Source: CAYMNU01 sp964391885
Lineage (GTDB): Archaea; Altiarchaeota; Altiarchaeia; JAFGQM01
DNA length: 64,000 bases
Direction: 5' to 3'
Assembly: GCA_964391885.1 (NCBI GenBank)
Contig: CAYMNU010000010.1
Location: 1 to 64,000 of the forward strand
Position numbers and translations under genes: made by a program. Below the pieces are notes generated by a model. It worked only from the letters and a program-made list of their open reading frames with translations, searched no databases and had not been told where the DNA came from. Positions 1 through 7,275 of the stretch are shown one piece after another (the stretch's first letter is position 1; every line of letters starts with the position of its first letter).

Positions 1-1
1 C

Positions 2-742
2 CTGATAGAGCAAAGGACTGAGCGCGTATATGATTACGCTACAAGAGAGATAGTCATGGATAGCGGCAGAATCGCCTACGACGGAAAGCCCAGAAAGAAT
101 GGGGAGAAACCTCATTGCAGCGCAGCTAACCCCGGGGATGCATTGGTTTCCCTAAAGGACCTTTCTTTTTCATATGGGGCTAACCAGGTTTTCAAAAAAT
201 ATTCCGAATATTTTAACGAGGGCGAGCTGCTAGTCCTAGAGGGCGCCAACGGATCGGGCAAAACTACCCTGCTCAAGCTTATAATGGGCCTATTGAAAGC
301 TGATTCCGGCATCGTCAACGTGGGTGGCATAGAAAACCCCGGAGTAGAAGAGACTGCAGGAAGCCTGGGTTACGTCTTCCAAAATCCGGACAACCATTTG
401 TTTGCGGAAACAGTGGAGGAAGAAGTGAGATTCATTTTAGAGAATACGAAAAGAAAGGGCGACGTTGACAGAATATTAAATCGCTTGGGGATTTTACGCT
501 ACAAGAAAAAGTACCCCCGATATCTCTCCGGCGGGGAAAAACAGAGGGTGGCGCTGGCGTCAGTGCTAATCGCTGAGCCGAAGGTCCTCCTTCTCGACGA
601 GCCGACCCGGGGCATGGACCATGTCTTGAAGAAAGAGCTGGCAGAATACCTCCTAGACTACACTAAAAAAGGAAACCTGGTCATAATGGCTACGCACGAC
701 GATTACATGTCAAGCTGTGCGACAAGGAGGCTCAAACTATGA
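2..742 (+). CDS. ECF/cobalt-type ABC transporter ATPase, fused double-domain protein, 5' end cut off
   Basis: This is the ATP-hydrolysing subunit of an energy-coupling-factor (EcfA/CbiO-type) importer. The visible ABC domain is complete: Walker A EGANGSGKTTLLKL, signature YLSGGEKQRVALA, Walker B VLLLDEPTRGMD and H-loop ATHDD. An ATG at 56 could be taken as the start. However, the same frame is open to the window edge, and its first residues, ending EIVMDSGRIAYDGKP, look like the C-terminal end of another ABC domain. The true protein is therefore probably a two-domain fusion that begins before the window, and the Met at 56 is internal. The stop overlaps the start of the next gene (ATGA), which encodes a candidate substrate-binding membrane subunit. 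Confidence 0.85.
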   Translation: MIEQRTERVYDYATREIVMDSGRIAYDGKPRKNGEKPHCSAANPGDALVSLKDLSFSYGANQVFKKYSEYFNEGELLVLEGANGSGKTTLLKLIMGLLKADSGIVNVGGIENPGVEETAGSLGYVFQNPDNHLFAETVEEEVRFILENTKRKGDVDRILNRLGILRYKKKYPRYLSGGEKQRVALASVLIAEPKVLLLDEPTRGMDHVLKKELAEYLLDYTKKGNLVIMATHDDYMSSCATRRLKL

Positions 743-1473
743 AAAAAAGCGTTTTGGTTTTCGGGATGATAATCGCATTATTCCTTGCCGTGCTGCTGCT
801 TCCTTCAGCGGGCATCTCGCCCGCAAGGCACTGGGCTGCATTCTCCCTTCTATTGGTCTCGCTAGGCATCGTCGCCATGTTCTTTGAGTTCTCAGAGCGC
901 TCCCGCAGCTCTAAAGAAATATCCATGACCGCGATGCTCGCCAGCGTCTCCGCAGTTGCGAGGATACCATTTGCAGCCCTGCCGAGCGTCCAGCCCTCCT
1001 CATTTATAATCGCATCAAGCGGCTATGTATTCGGCCCTGTGACAGGCTTCATGGTCGGCGCCATGACACCGCTTATATCCAATTTTTTCCTGGGCATGGG
1101 GCCTTGGACGCTCTTCCAGATGTTTGCATGGGGCATCATGGGAAGCTCTTTTTCACTTTTAGGCGGGCTGCTCAAAAGGGTTTCCGGTCCCCGGTCTTCG
1201 GTCTCGGGTCATGGGACCTTAGGGCGGTTCCGCATGCTTTTCTTAGCGGGCTTCGCATTTGCATGGGGGTATCTCTTCGGTTTCATAACCAATGTATGGT
1301 CCCTGGCAAGCTTCGGCCTGCCCCTCACCCTTGACTCAGTAATCCTTCTCCAGGCGAGCAGCTTTGTCTTCGACACCATGCACGGTGCAGGCAACGCCCT
1401 TTTCTTCATCTTCTTCGGAAAGAGGGTAATCTCAATCCTTGAGAGGTTCGGGGAGCGATTTTTTAACTCCTGA
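739..1473 (+). CDS. ECF transporter S component (membrane substrate-binding subunit)
   Basis: A hydrophobic protein of 244 residues with about six membrane segments, translationally coupled to the ATPase before it. The central part, with GYVFGPVTGFMVG, NFFLGMGPWTLFQM and a following WG, matches the pattern of ECF S components of the cobalamin/queuosine-precursor type (CbrT-like). The S component captures the vitamin or precursor and docks on an EcfT-EcfAA' module. No EcfT gene is visible; it may lie upstream of the window. Substrate is not determinable from the sequence; cobalamin is a guess from family resemblance. Confidence 0.75.
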   Translation: MKKSVLVFGMIIALFLAVLLLPSAGISPARHWAAFSLLLVSLGIVAMFFEFSERSRSSKEISMTAMLASVSAVARIPFAALPSVQPSSFIIASSGYVFGPVTGFMVGAMTPLISNFFLGMGPWTLFQMFAWGIMGSSFSLLGGLLKRVSGPRSSVSGHGTLGRFRMLFLAGFAFAWGYLFGFITNVWSLASFGLPLTLDSVILLQASSFVFDTMHGAGNALFFIFFGKRVISILERFGERFFNS

Positions 1474-1495
1474 ACTCAAATAAATTCGCAAAAAC

Positions 1496-1810
1496 ATGGA
1501 CTCTGGCAAAAAAATAAAACTAATAGGCGCTATCATGGTGCTGGAAGCGGTGCTGTTGGTGGGCATAATATCTTTTGTGACGGGTATAAACATTGACTTT
1601 TCGCCTGAAACCAGCCCCAGTGGTGCAATAGTAGCATCTCGGCTGGACAGGGAATGCAGCCTCAATCTTGTGACTGAAAATCCAAGTGTCCGGGTAGGGA
1701 GAGCTTGGTCCGATTCAAAAAACCAGGTCCTCGCCTACGAAGTCATGATACTTGAAGGCAGCTACGAAGGCGCTAGCGGCTGGGCCATGGAGTTCATGGT
1801 CTCCTGCTGA
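1496..1810 (+). CDS. Small single-pass membrane protein of unknown function
   Basis: Not recognised. It is 104 residues long, with a short Lys-rich N-terminus, one strongly hydrophobic segment at about residues 8-30 and a small outside domain with two cysteines (about 54 and the last residue). It follows the ECF transporter genes by 22 bases on the same strand and probably belongs to that operon. It could be an accessory lipid- or membrane-anchored protein of the importer. The C-terminus ends abruptly after a Cys, so truncation is possible. Confidence 0.55.
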   Translation: MDSGKKIKLIGAIMVLEAVLLVGIISFVTGINIDFSPETSPSGAIVASRLDRECSLNLVTENPSVRVGRAWSDSKNQVLAYEVMILEGSYEGASGWAMEFMVSC

Positions 1811-1908
1811 AGCGGGCAAGGTTTTTAATACTTCTCTTCAAATATCCCGCTATGAATCCTGATATCGCCGAGAACTTTTGACTTTGCCAAAGAATTTATT
1901 TACTTAAT

Positions 1909-2619
1909 ATGGACTCACAAGACATCAGTAAAAAAGCCGCTGCGGAAAAGGCATGCGGGCTTGTCGAAGACGGCATGAAAGTGGGGCTGGGCACCGGCTC
2001 AACTGCGGAGTGGGCCATCAAGAGGCTGGGTGAGCGAGTCAGGGAGGAGAAGCTGGACATAGTAGGTGTACCTTCTTCTATAAGGACAAGAGACCTCGCG
2101 AAGATTGTAAAAATACCGATTATACCCTATCATGACTTCATCCACGAGGATATCCATCTGGATATTAACATAGACGGCGCCGATAGAATAGACCCGGAAT
2201 TCAGGCTGATTAAGGGCGGCGGGGGGGCGCATGCAAGGGAAAAGCAGGTCGCCCTGCGCTCGAAGCTTTTTTGCTGCGTCGCCGACGAGGGCAAGCTCGT
2301 GCCAAAACTGATAGGAAGCTTTCCACTTCCCGTTGAGGTGATACCTGATTATTATGTTGGTGCCTGCAGAGAATTAAGCCAATTTGGGCATGTGAAGCGC
2401 AGGGAAACAGAGGGAAAGGTTTTTATAACCGACGGTTCTAACTACGTGGTTGACATTTCTCTGTCCGTCGGCGAGCCTGATCGGCTTGAAGTCGACATCA
2501 ACAGGATACCCGGAGTCGTTGACAACGGTTTTTTCACCGTGCAGCGGCCCCAGAAGGTGTTCATCGGCAACCCGGACGGCAGTGTAAAGGTCTTGGACGC
2601 GAACTTGCATTCGCCATAA
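1909..2619 (+). CDS. rpiA: Ribose-5-phosphate isomerase A
   Basis: Interconverts ribose 5-phosphate and ribulose 5-phosphate in pentose phosphate supply for nucleotides. The 236-residue length is normal. Family motifs are all present: GLGTGSTAEWAI near residue 30 (phosphate loop), NIDGADRIDPEFRLIKGGGG at about 86-105 with the catalytic Asp/Lys environment, and AREKQVA just after. The gene stands alone between the ECF operon and the ribosomal operon. The start ATG is preceded by an AT-rich stretch without a clear Shine-Dalgarno sequence, fitting a short-leader transcript. Confidence 0.95.
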   Translation: MDSQDISKKAAAEKACGLVEDGMKVGLGTGSTAEWAIKRLGERVREEKLDIVGVPSSIRTRDLAKIVKIPIIPYHDFIHEDIHLDINIDGADRIDPEFRLIKGGGGAHAREKQVALRSKLFCCVADEGKLVPKLIGSFPLPVEVIPDYYVGACRELSQFGHVKRRETEGKVFITDGSNYVVDISLSVGEPDRLEVDINRIPGVVDNGFFTVQRPQKVFIGNPDGSVKVLDANLHSP

Positions 2620-2669
2620 TAAGCAAATCGCAGTTTCGCAAAAACCTTGTCTCGCTAGCAATAAAAACA

Positions 2670-3203
2670 ATGGCCGAAGATAAAAAACAGGACGCCAAGA
2701 AGCATGACGCTAAAAAGAGCGCAGCCCCGGTTAAGGAAAAGAAGGCCGCTTCCATAGTCAGGGTCCTTGCCACTGACATCGACGGCACCAAGACCGTTCT
2801 TACAGGAATCTCAAAAGTAAGGGGCGTTGGCAATAACCTCGCCCACGCTATCCTCAAAAAGCTTGCCATTAACCCCCAAAGCCGTTTAGGCGATATGAGC
2901 GATGCGGATATAGAGCGGATAGAGAATGCCATAGGCGACCCGGCTTCCTTAAATATACCTGTATGGATGCTTAACCGAAGAAAAGATTTTGAAACTGGCA
3001 ATAACATTCACCTTAATACCTCAGACCTCAAACTCGCGCAAAAGAATGACATCGACCTCATGGGTGAAGTCAAGTCTTATAAGGGCCTCAGGCATGCAAG
3101 AGGCTTGAAGGTGAGGGGCCAAAGGACTGCATCTACCGGACGGGGCATGAGTGCCGTGGGCGTGCAGAGGAAGAAGACCCAACAGGCGCAAGCTAAGAAA
3201 TAA
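2670..3203 (+). CDS. rps13: Ribosomal protein S13 (uS13) with Lys/Ala-rich N-terminal extension
   Basis: Small-subunit head protein that contacts tRNA and the large subunit. The core begins at about residue 28 (IVRVLATDIDGTKTVLTGIS, helix-turn-helix KVRGVGNNLAHAI) and ends with the basic RGLKVRGQRTASTGR tail typical of uS13. The first 27 residues are a low-complexity Lys/Ala/Asp stretch. It is the first gene of the archaeal S13-S4-S11-RpoD cluster, with short gaps to the next genes. Confidence 0.96.
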   Translation: MAEDKKQDAKKHDAKKSAAPVKEKKAASIVRVLATDIDGTKTVLTGISKVRGVGNNLAHAILKKLAINPQSRLGDMSDADIERIENAIGDPASLNIPVWMLNRRKDFETGNNIHLNTSDLKLAQKNDIDLMGEVKSYKGLRHARGLKVRGQRTASTGRGMSAVGVQRKKTQQAQAKK

Positions 3204-3226
3204 CACTCAAATAGAATATTCATAAA

Positions 3227-3922
3227 ATGGGACAGCCAAAAAAGCAGCGAAGGAGGTATAATACACCCGCGCACCTATTTAAAGGCAGGGAGGGCGAGGC
3301 TGAGCTGCGCCAGACATACGGCCTAAAGAACATGAAGGAGGTCTGGAAAGCAAAGAGTGAAGTATCAAGAGTAAGGGGACTGGCAAGAAAGCTTTTGGCT
3401 ACGCCCGATCAAAAGGCAGAAACAGAGATTCTTGCTAAGCTGGCGCGCTTGGGCATTCTCGCAAAGGACGCCAAGCTCGAAGATGTGCTGAATATCAAAG
3501 TTGAGGATATCCTGGATAGGCGCCTCCAGACTATCGTTTATAAAAAATCACTGACCACCACAATCAAGCAGGCAAGACAGGAAATAGTCCATGGCCACAT
3601 TGCGATTGCAGGGCAAAGGATGAGTGTGCCCGCACATATGGTAAGTCTCGAAGAGGAGGGCATGCTGGAGTTCTACCCCGGTTCGCCCATAGCAGATCCC
3701 GATCACCCTATTAGAAAGATAGAGAAAAAAGCGTCTACAGAGGGTGCTGAGACTAGAGAGGTCAAGGCGGAGGATGTCAAGCCGCCCTCAGAGAGGCCAG
3801 AGGAAAAGCCCGCTTCCGAGCCGGCAAAGGATGTAGCAGAACCGGCTCCTGCCGAAACTGCAGCGGCAAAAGAAAGTACAGAGACTGAACAAATCGTAGA
3901 GAAAGAAACACCCTCAGAATAA
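3227..3922 (+). CDS. rps4: Ribosomal protein S4 (uS4) with long C-terminal acidic/Pro/Ala tail
   Basis: Primary 16S rRNA-binding protein of the small subunit. The conserved N-terminal zinc-free archaeal segment and the S4 RNA-binding domain (VEDILDRRLQTIVYKK, RQEIVHGHIAIAGQRMSVP) occupy residues 1 to about 160. The last 65-70 residues are a Glu/Pro/Ala/Lys-rich tail with no conserved fold, so the protein reaches 231 residues against about 180 in most archaea. One base separates its stop from the S11 start. Confidence 0.95.
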   Translation: MGQPKKQRRRYNTPAHLFKGREGEAELRQTYGLKNMKEVWKAKSEVSRVRGLARKLLATPDQKAETEILAKLARLGILAKDAKLEDVLNIKVEDILDRRLQTIVYKKSLTTTIKQARQEIVHGHIAIAGQRMSVPAHMVSLEEEGMLEFYPGSPIADPDHPIRKIEKKASTEGAETREVKAEDVKPPSERPEEKPASEPAKDVAEPAPAETAAAKESTETEQIVEKETPSE

Positions 3923-3923
3923 T

Positions 3924-4565
3924 ATGGCTGCAAAAAAGGAATCTGCGGAAAAGCCCACGAAGGAGAAAAAGGCAAAGCCTGTTAAGGCAAAGGTGGAAAA
4001 GCCCATAGCTCTTGAGGCTGAAGCTCCCACGGCCGAAGCGCCCAAAGCTAAAGCCCCGAAGGCGGATGCAGAAAAAAAGCCCTCAGAAAACATCAGCAAG
4101 AGCCTCGTTGACCAGGTCCGGGAGGGGATAATCGAGGACAAGGAAGACAAAAAGACAGTCCAGTCAGCCCCACGTAAGTCTGAGGCCATCGCAATAGTCC
4201 ATGTCCATGCATCAAAGAACAATACAATAGTCACAGTAACTGACCTCTCAGGCGCCGAGACCATCGCCAGGGCGGCGGGAGGCCAGGTGGCGAAAACAGG
4301 CAGGGAAGAAAAGTCCCCCTTTGCAGGCGGGCAGCTGGCAAAAAAGGTTGCCGCCACACTAAAAGACCGCGGTTTTACCAAGGTCGATGTCTTGTTAAGG
4401 GGCAAAGGTGGCCACCGCGGGCAAAAGAGCCCGGGACGGGCCGCGTCCGCAGTCATAAAGATGCTTGCACGTTCTGGAATCAGGATAAGGAAAATAGAGG
4501 ATGTGACGCCTATACCTCACGGGGGATGCAAGCCGCCGGGCGGAAAAAGGGGAAGGAGAGTTTAA
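3924..4565 (+). CDS. rps11: Ribosomal protein S11 (uS11) with ~85-residue low-complexity N-terminal extension
   Basis: Small-subunit platform protein near the E-site. The uS11 core starts near residue 87 (AIAIVHVHASKNNTIVTVTD) and ends with the conserved basic C-terminus including TPIPHGGCKPPGGKRGRR. The N-terminal 85 residues are Lys/Ala/Pro/Glu repeats followed by a short helix-like segment, making 213 residues against about 130 for the usual archaeal protein. No internal start with a better context was found, and the frame is continuous from one base after S4, so the extension appears real. Confidence 0.95.
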   Translation: MAAKKESAEKPTKEKKAKPVKAKVEKPIALEAEAPTAEAPKAKAPKADAEKKPSENISKSLVDQVREGIIEDKEDKKTVQSAPRKSEAIAIVHVHASKNNTIVTVTDLSGAETIARAAGGQVAKTGREEKSPFAGGQLAKKVAATLKDRGFTKVDVLLRGKGGHRGQKSPGRAASAVIKMLARSGIRIRKIEDVTPIPHGGCKPPGGKRGRRV

Positions 4566-5303
4566 ATGAAGGTTGAATACAAGCAGAAAGGGGGCCAGAA
4601 GGAGAGCTTTGTCGTGTCTGGCATAAACACCAGCATGGCCAACGCCATAAGGCGTGCCGCCATGAGCTATGTGCCTTCGATGGCAATGGACCGCATAACA
4701 GTCTATGAGAACACATCCATACTCTACGAAGAGTTGATTGCGCAAAGGATAGGTTTGATACCACTTTTTACTGATCTTAAGAGCTATGCACTACCGGACG
4801 AGAAATACAAGCAGGGCGATGCCCGCTATGAATGCTCTTTCATACTCGAAAAGTCGGGTCCATGCACAGTCTACTCCGGCGACATGAAGCCGAGGGATCC
4901 CAAGGTAAAGCCGGTTTTCGACAAGATGCCGATAACCAAGCTCGCCGAGGCCCAAAAGATAAAGATGGAGATGACTGCACGATTGGGCTTCATGGGTGAG
5001 CATGCAAAGTATCAGCCTTCACTGGCTTCGTACAAGCAGCTTAATGAAAGCGATTTTGAGTTTTTCGTCGAGTCTTACAATAATCTTTCTGCAAGAGAGA
5101 TAATGGAAGTTGCACTTAACGGCTTTGAAGAGCGCGTGGCTATGCTTGAAAATGCATTCTTGGAGTCCAAGAAGCCTATTAAGGCAAAAGAAGCAAAGGC
5201 AAAGAAAGCTCCAAAAGCTGTGAAGGAGAAGCCTGCAAAAGCCGAGAAGCCTGCAAAGGCCAAAGCAGAGAAAAAAGCAAAGCCTGCAAAGGCAAAAAAA
5301 TAA
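4566..5303 (+). CDS. rpoD: DNA-directed RNA polymerase subunit D with Lys/Ala-rich C-terminal tail
   Basis: Archaeal counterpart of bacterial alpha and eukaryotic Rpb3; with subunit L it nucleates RNA polymerase assembly. The dimerisation segment INTSMANAIRRAAMSYVPSM and LYEELIAQRIGLIPL are typical. The iron-sulfur domain cysteines found in some archaeal D subunits are absent. From about residue 203 to the end the protein is a 40-residue Lys/Ala/Pro-rich tail resembling histone H1 tails. It follows S11 with no gap. Confidence 0.94.
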   Translation: MKVEYKQKGGQKESFVVSGINTSMANAIRRAAMSYVPSMAMDRITVYENTSILYEELIAQRIGLIPLFTDLKSYALPDEKYKQGDARYECSFILEKSGPCTVYSGDMKPRDPKVKPVFDKMPITKLAEAQKIKMEMTARLGFMGEHAKYQPSLASYKQLNESDFEFFVESYNNLSAREIMEVALNGFEERVAMLENAFLESKKPIKAKEAKAKKAPKAVKEKPAKAEKPAKAKAEKKAKPAKAKK

Positions 5304-5400
5304 CATTCAACGGCATTGCTGTCTTACGGCAGCTATGCCTTCACCAAGGGGCGGGTCGATTCTGGCAAAACCGGAAAGCGCGCACCGCAATGGCAGTTAT

Positions 5401-5483
5401 GCGGGGGTGCCGGAGTGGTCAAACGGGCACGGTTGAGGGCCGTGTGGCTTAGGCCTACGCGAGTTCGAACCTCGTCCCCCGCA
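5401..5483 (+). tRNA. tRNA-Leu (anticodon GAG)
   Basis: The acceptor stem is a perfect 7-bp GCGGGGG/CCCCCGC with A73. The anticodon stem CACGG/CCGTG encloses the loop TTGAGGG, giving GAG. The long variable arm is that of a type II tRNA, and the T-arm is GCGAG-TTCGAAC-CTCGT. No CCA is encoded and no intron is seen. It sits inside the ribosomal protein operon between rpoD and rpl18e, probably co-transcribed. Confidence 0.95.
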
Positions 5484-5495
5484 TTAGGTTTATCA

Positions 5496-5512
5496 GGAGA
5501 TTCGAACTCTCC
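5496..5512 (+). other. T-arm-like hairpin just after tRNA-Leu
   Basis: GGAGA-TTCGAAC-TCTCC is a perfect 5-bp stem with the canonical 7-base T loop. It lies 12 bases after the end of tRNA-Leu and is not part of a recognisable tRNA. It may be the remnant of a second, decayed tRNA gene or a processing signal in the polycistronic transcript. Confidence 0.5.
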
Positions 5513-5547
5513 AAATATGCGAGTTCAATCCCTGCTATTATCATATA

Positions 5548-5904
5548 ATGGAAGGAATAAAGTACGAGGACCAGAATCGTCTGGGCCTTATAGAGTTCCT
5601 CAAGAAGGAGGGAAGCAAGCAGCCCATCTGGGCTCGCCTAGCTGTGGATTTGTCCAAGAGCAGAAAGAATCGCTCTGAAGTGAACCTGGACAAGATAAAC
5701 ACTTTTACAAAACCCAAGGACACTGTCGTCGTGGCAGGTAAGGTGCTTGCGAATGGCGAGCTCGACCACGAAGTGATAATCGCCTGCTTCAAGGCCTCGG
5801 AAGGCGCAAAAGAAAAGATAGAAGCTGCAAAAGGCAGTCTCATAACTATCAAAGAACTTGCGGAAAAAAATCCGAAGGGTTCAAGGGTCATAATACTAAA
5901 ATGA
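5548..5904 (+). CDS. rpl18e: Ribosomal protein L18e (eL18)
   Basis: Archaeal/eukaryotic large-subunit protein. It has 118 residues, the usual archaeal length. Typical segments are IWARLAVDLSKSRKNRSEVN near residues 27-46, the VVVAGKVLANGELDHEV core and the GSRVIILK C-terminus. Its stop overlaps the start of L13 (ATGA). Confidence 0.95.
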   Translation: MEGIKYEDQNRLGLIEFLKKEGSKQPIWARLAVDLSKSRKNRSEVNLDKINTFTKPKDTVVVAGKVLANGELDHEVIIACFKASEGAKEKIEAAKGSLITIKELAEKNPKGSRVIILK

Positions 5905-6362
5905 GCGAAAAGATTGTCATTGATGCCGAAGGGTGCACGATGGGGCGGCTTGCCGCATATTCGGCAAAGGCCGCTCTCGGCGGCAAGAATGTCGTGATTT
6001 TCAATGCTGAAAAGGCTGTAATATCTGGCAAGGAAAGCGAAATATTCCCTAGGTACAAAAGGCGATACGACGCCAAAAGCAATACGAATCCCAGGCGCTA
6101 CGGCCCTAAAAGGCCAAAGAACCCTGACCGTCTTTTAAGAAGGGTTATAAGAGGCATGTTGCCCTGGTCCAATACCCGCGGCCGCGAGGCATTTAAAAAA
6201 GTTATGGTTTACATCGGCCGACCGGAGGCAGAGATAAAGAAAAAAGAAGGCATAGAGCTTTCAAAGGCCGTGCTTTTTGACAATGCAGTATTTAAGAAGC
6301 ATTATGATTATTTCATCACACTTGGCGACTTGTGCGCATACCTAGGAGGCAGAAATGAGTAG
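5901..6362 (+). CDS. rpl13: Ribosomal protein L13 (uL13)
   Basis: Large-subunit assembly protein. The start reads IVIDAEGCTMGRLAAYSAKA, the archaeal uL13 N-terminus. The middle has RRVIRGMLPWSNTRGREAFK, the conserved RNA-binding segment. The length of 153 residues is normal. It overlaps L18e by 4 bases and S9 by 8 bases. Confidence 0.95.
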   Translation: MSEKIVIDAEGCTMGRLAAYSAKAALGGKNVVIFNAEKAVISGKESEIFPRYKRRYDAKSNTNPRRYGPKRPKNPDRLLRRVIRGMLPWSNTRGREAFKKVMVYIGRPEAEIKKKEGIELSKAVLFDNAVFKKHYDYFITLGDLCAYLGGRNE

Positions 6363-6786
6363 CAAAAACACAATCCATGAAGCTGGGAAGAGGAAAACAG
6401 CCTATGCCAGGGCTACTCTAAAGGAAGGCAAGGGCGAGATTAGGATCAATTCGGTACCGCTTGGTGTTTACGGAGACAAGCTTGGCCAGCTAAGGATACG
6501 TGAGCCCATCATGATTGCCAAGAAGTTTGTCGACATCGACAAGCTGGACATAAGCGTTAATGTAAAGGGCGGCGGCTCAAGCGGCCAGTTGGATGCTATA
6601 CGGACCGCAATCACAAGGGCACTTATAAGCTATGCGGCAAAAAATAAGAAGGGCGACGCATTAAGGGCTGCAATAGTGGCTTATGACAGATCACTCATTG
6701 CAGGCGACTCAAGAAGAACCGAGCCTCACAAGCCATCAAAAAGCTCAAAAGGCCCACGGGCCAGAAGGCAGAAGTCATACAGATAA
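6355..6786 (+). CDS. rps9: Ribosomal protein S9 (uS9)
   Basis: Small-subunit head protein whose C-terminal tail reaches the P-site tRNA. It carries GKRKTAYARATLKEGKGEIR at the N-terminus, VKGGGSSGQLDAIRTAITRA in the middle and a basic end, RRQKSYR. Its 143 residues are a normal length. The start lies inside the end of rpl13. Confidence 0.95.
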   Translation: MSSKNTIHEAGKRKTAYARATLKEGKGEIRINSVPLGVYGDKLGQLRIREPIMIAKKFVDIDKLDISVNVKGGGSSGQLDAIRTAITRALISYAAKNKKGDALRAAIVAYDRSLIAGDSRRTEPHKPSKSSKGPRARRQKSYR

Positions 6787-6788
6787 AA

Positions 6789-6983
6789 ATGATAATACCG
6801 ATAAGGTGTTTTACATGCGGAAAGCCGATAGGGCATCTATGGGAGGAGTATAAGTCAAGGCTTGACAAAGGAGAAAATGCAGGCAAAATTATGGACTCCC
6901 TGGGCCTAGAGCGATACTGCTGCAGGAGGATGCTCCTGACTCACGCAGACCTCATGGATGACCTTCTGCTCTACACCAGATAA
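6789..6983 (+). CDS. rpoN: DNA-directed RNA polymerase subunit N
   Basis: Zinc-binding subunit of 64 residues (Rpb10 homologue). It has the N-terminal CFTCG pair and the later YCCRRM pair that together bind zinc, and the IPIRCFTCGKPIGHLW signature. It starts two bases after rps9 stops. Confidence 0.95.
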   Translation: MIIPIRCFTCGKPIGHLWEEYKSRLDKGENAGKIMDSLGLERYCCRRMLLTHADLMDDLLLYTR

Positions 6984-7000
6984 GCCAGAAGGCCATTCTC

Positions 7001-7075
7001 GGGACCGTAGGGTAGCCAGGTTTATCCTCTCGGCTCGGGGAGCCGGTGACCGGAGTTCGAATCTCCGCGGTCCCA
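7001..7075 (+). tRNA. tRNA-Pro (anticodon GGG)
   Basis: Acceptor stem GGGACCG/CGGTCCC is perfect with A73, and the T-arm CGGAG-TTCGAAT-CTCCG is intact. The anticodon stem TCGGC/GCCGG holds the loop TCGGGGA, so the anticodon is GGG. Position 33 is then C instead of the nearly universal U. The gene lies between rpoN and rpoK in the operon. No intron and no encoded CCA are seen. Confidence 0.92.
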
Positions 7076-7099
7076 TTCATTTTCAATCAGGAAACAAAA

Positions 7100-7273
7100 A
7101 TGGAAACGTTGAACAAGTACGAAACGGCAAGAATCATAGGGGCAAGAGCCCTTCAGATTTCGCTAGGGGCGCCTGTGTTGTTAGACGTTCCAAAATCAAT
7201 GATGGATCCGCTCAAGATAGCTAGGTTCGAGCTGAGCAAAGATGCTATACCCATAGCGGTAAAGAGAGAGTAA
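7100..7273 (+). CDS. rpoK: DNA-directed RNA polymerase subunit K
   Basis: Rpb6/omega homologue of 57 residues. The start METLNKYETARIIGARALQI is the family signature, and the end is IARFELSKDAIPIAVKRE. The frame is open further upstream into tRNA-Pro, but the ATG chosen gives the standard length and does not overlap the tRNA. Two bases separate it from rps2. Confidence 0.94.
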   Translation: METLNKYETARIIGARALQISLGAPVLLDVPKSMMDPLKIARFELSKDAIPIAVKRE

Positions 7274-7275
7274 AA

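Noticed and set aside
3914..4456. Long minus-strand frame opposite rps11
   Set aside because: Mirror of the Lys/Ala-rich S11 extension; no motif, and the sense strand encodes a clear ribosomal protein.
5316..5678. Plus-strand 120-codon frame across tRNA-Leu and the start of rpl18e
   Set aside because: It runs through a complete tRNA gene and overlaps rpl18e out of frame; composition is not protein-like.
6958..7224. Plus-strand frame across tRNA-Pro and rpoK
   Set aside because: It covers the tRNA and is out of frame with rpoK, which has clear family motifs.
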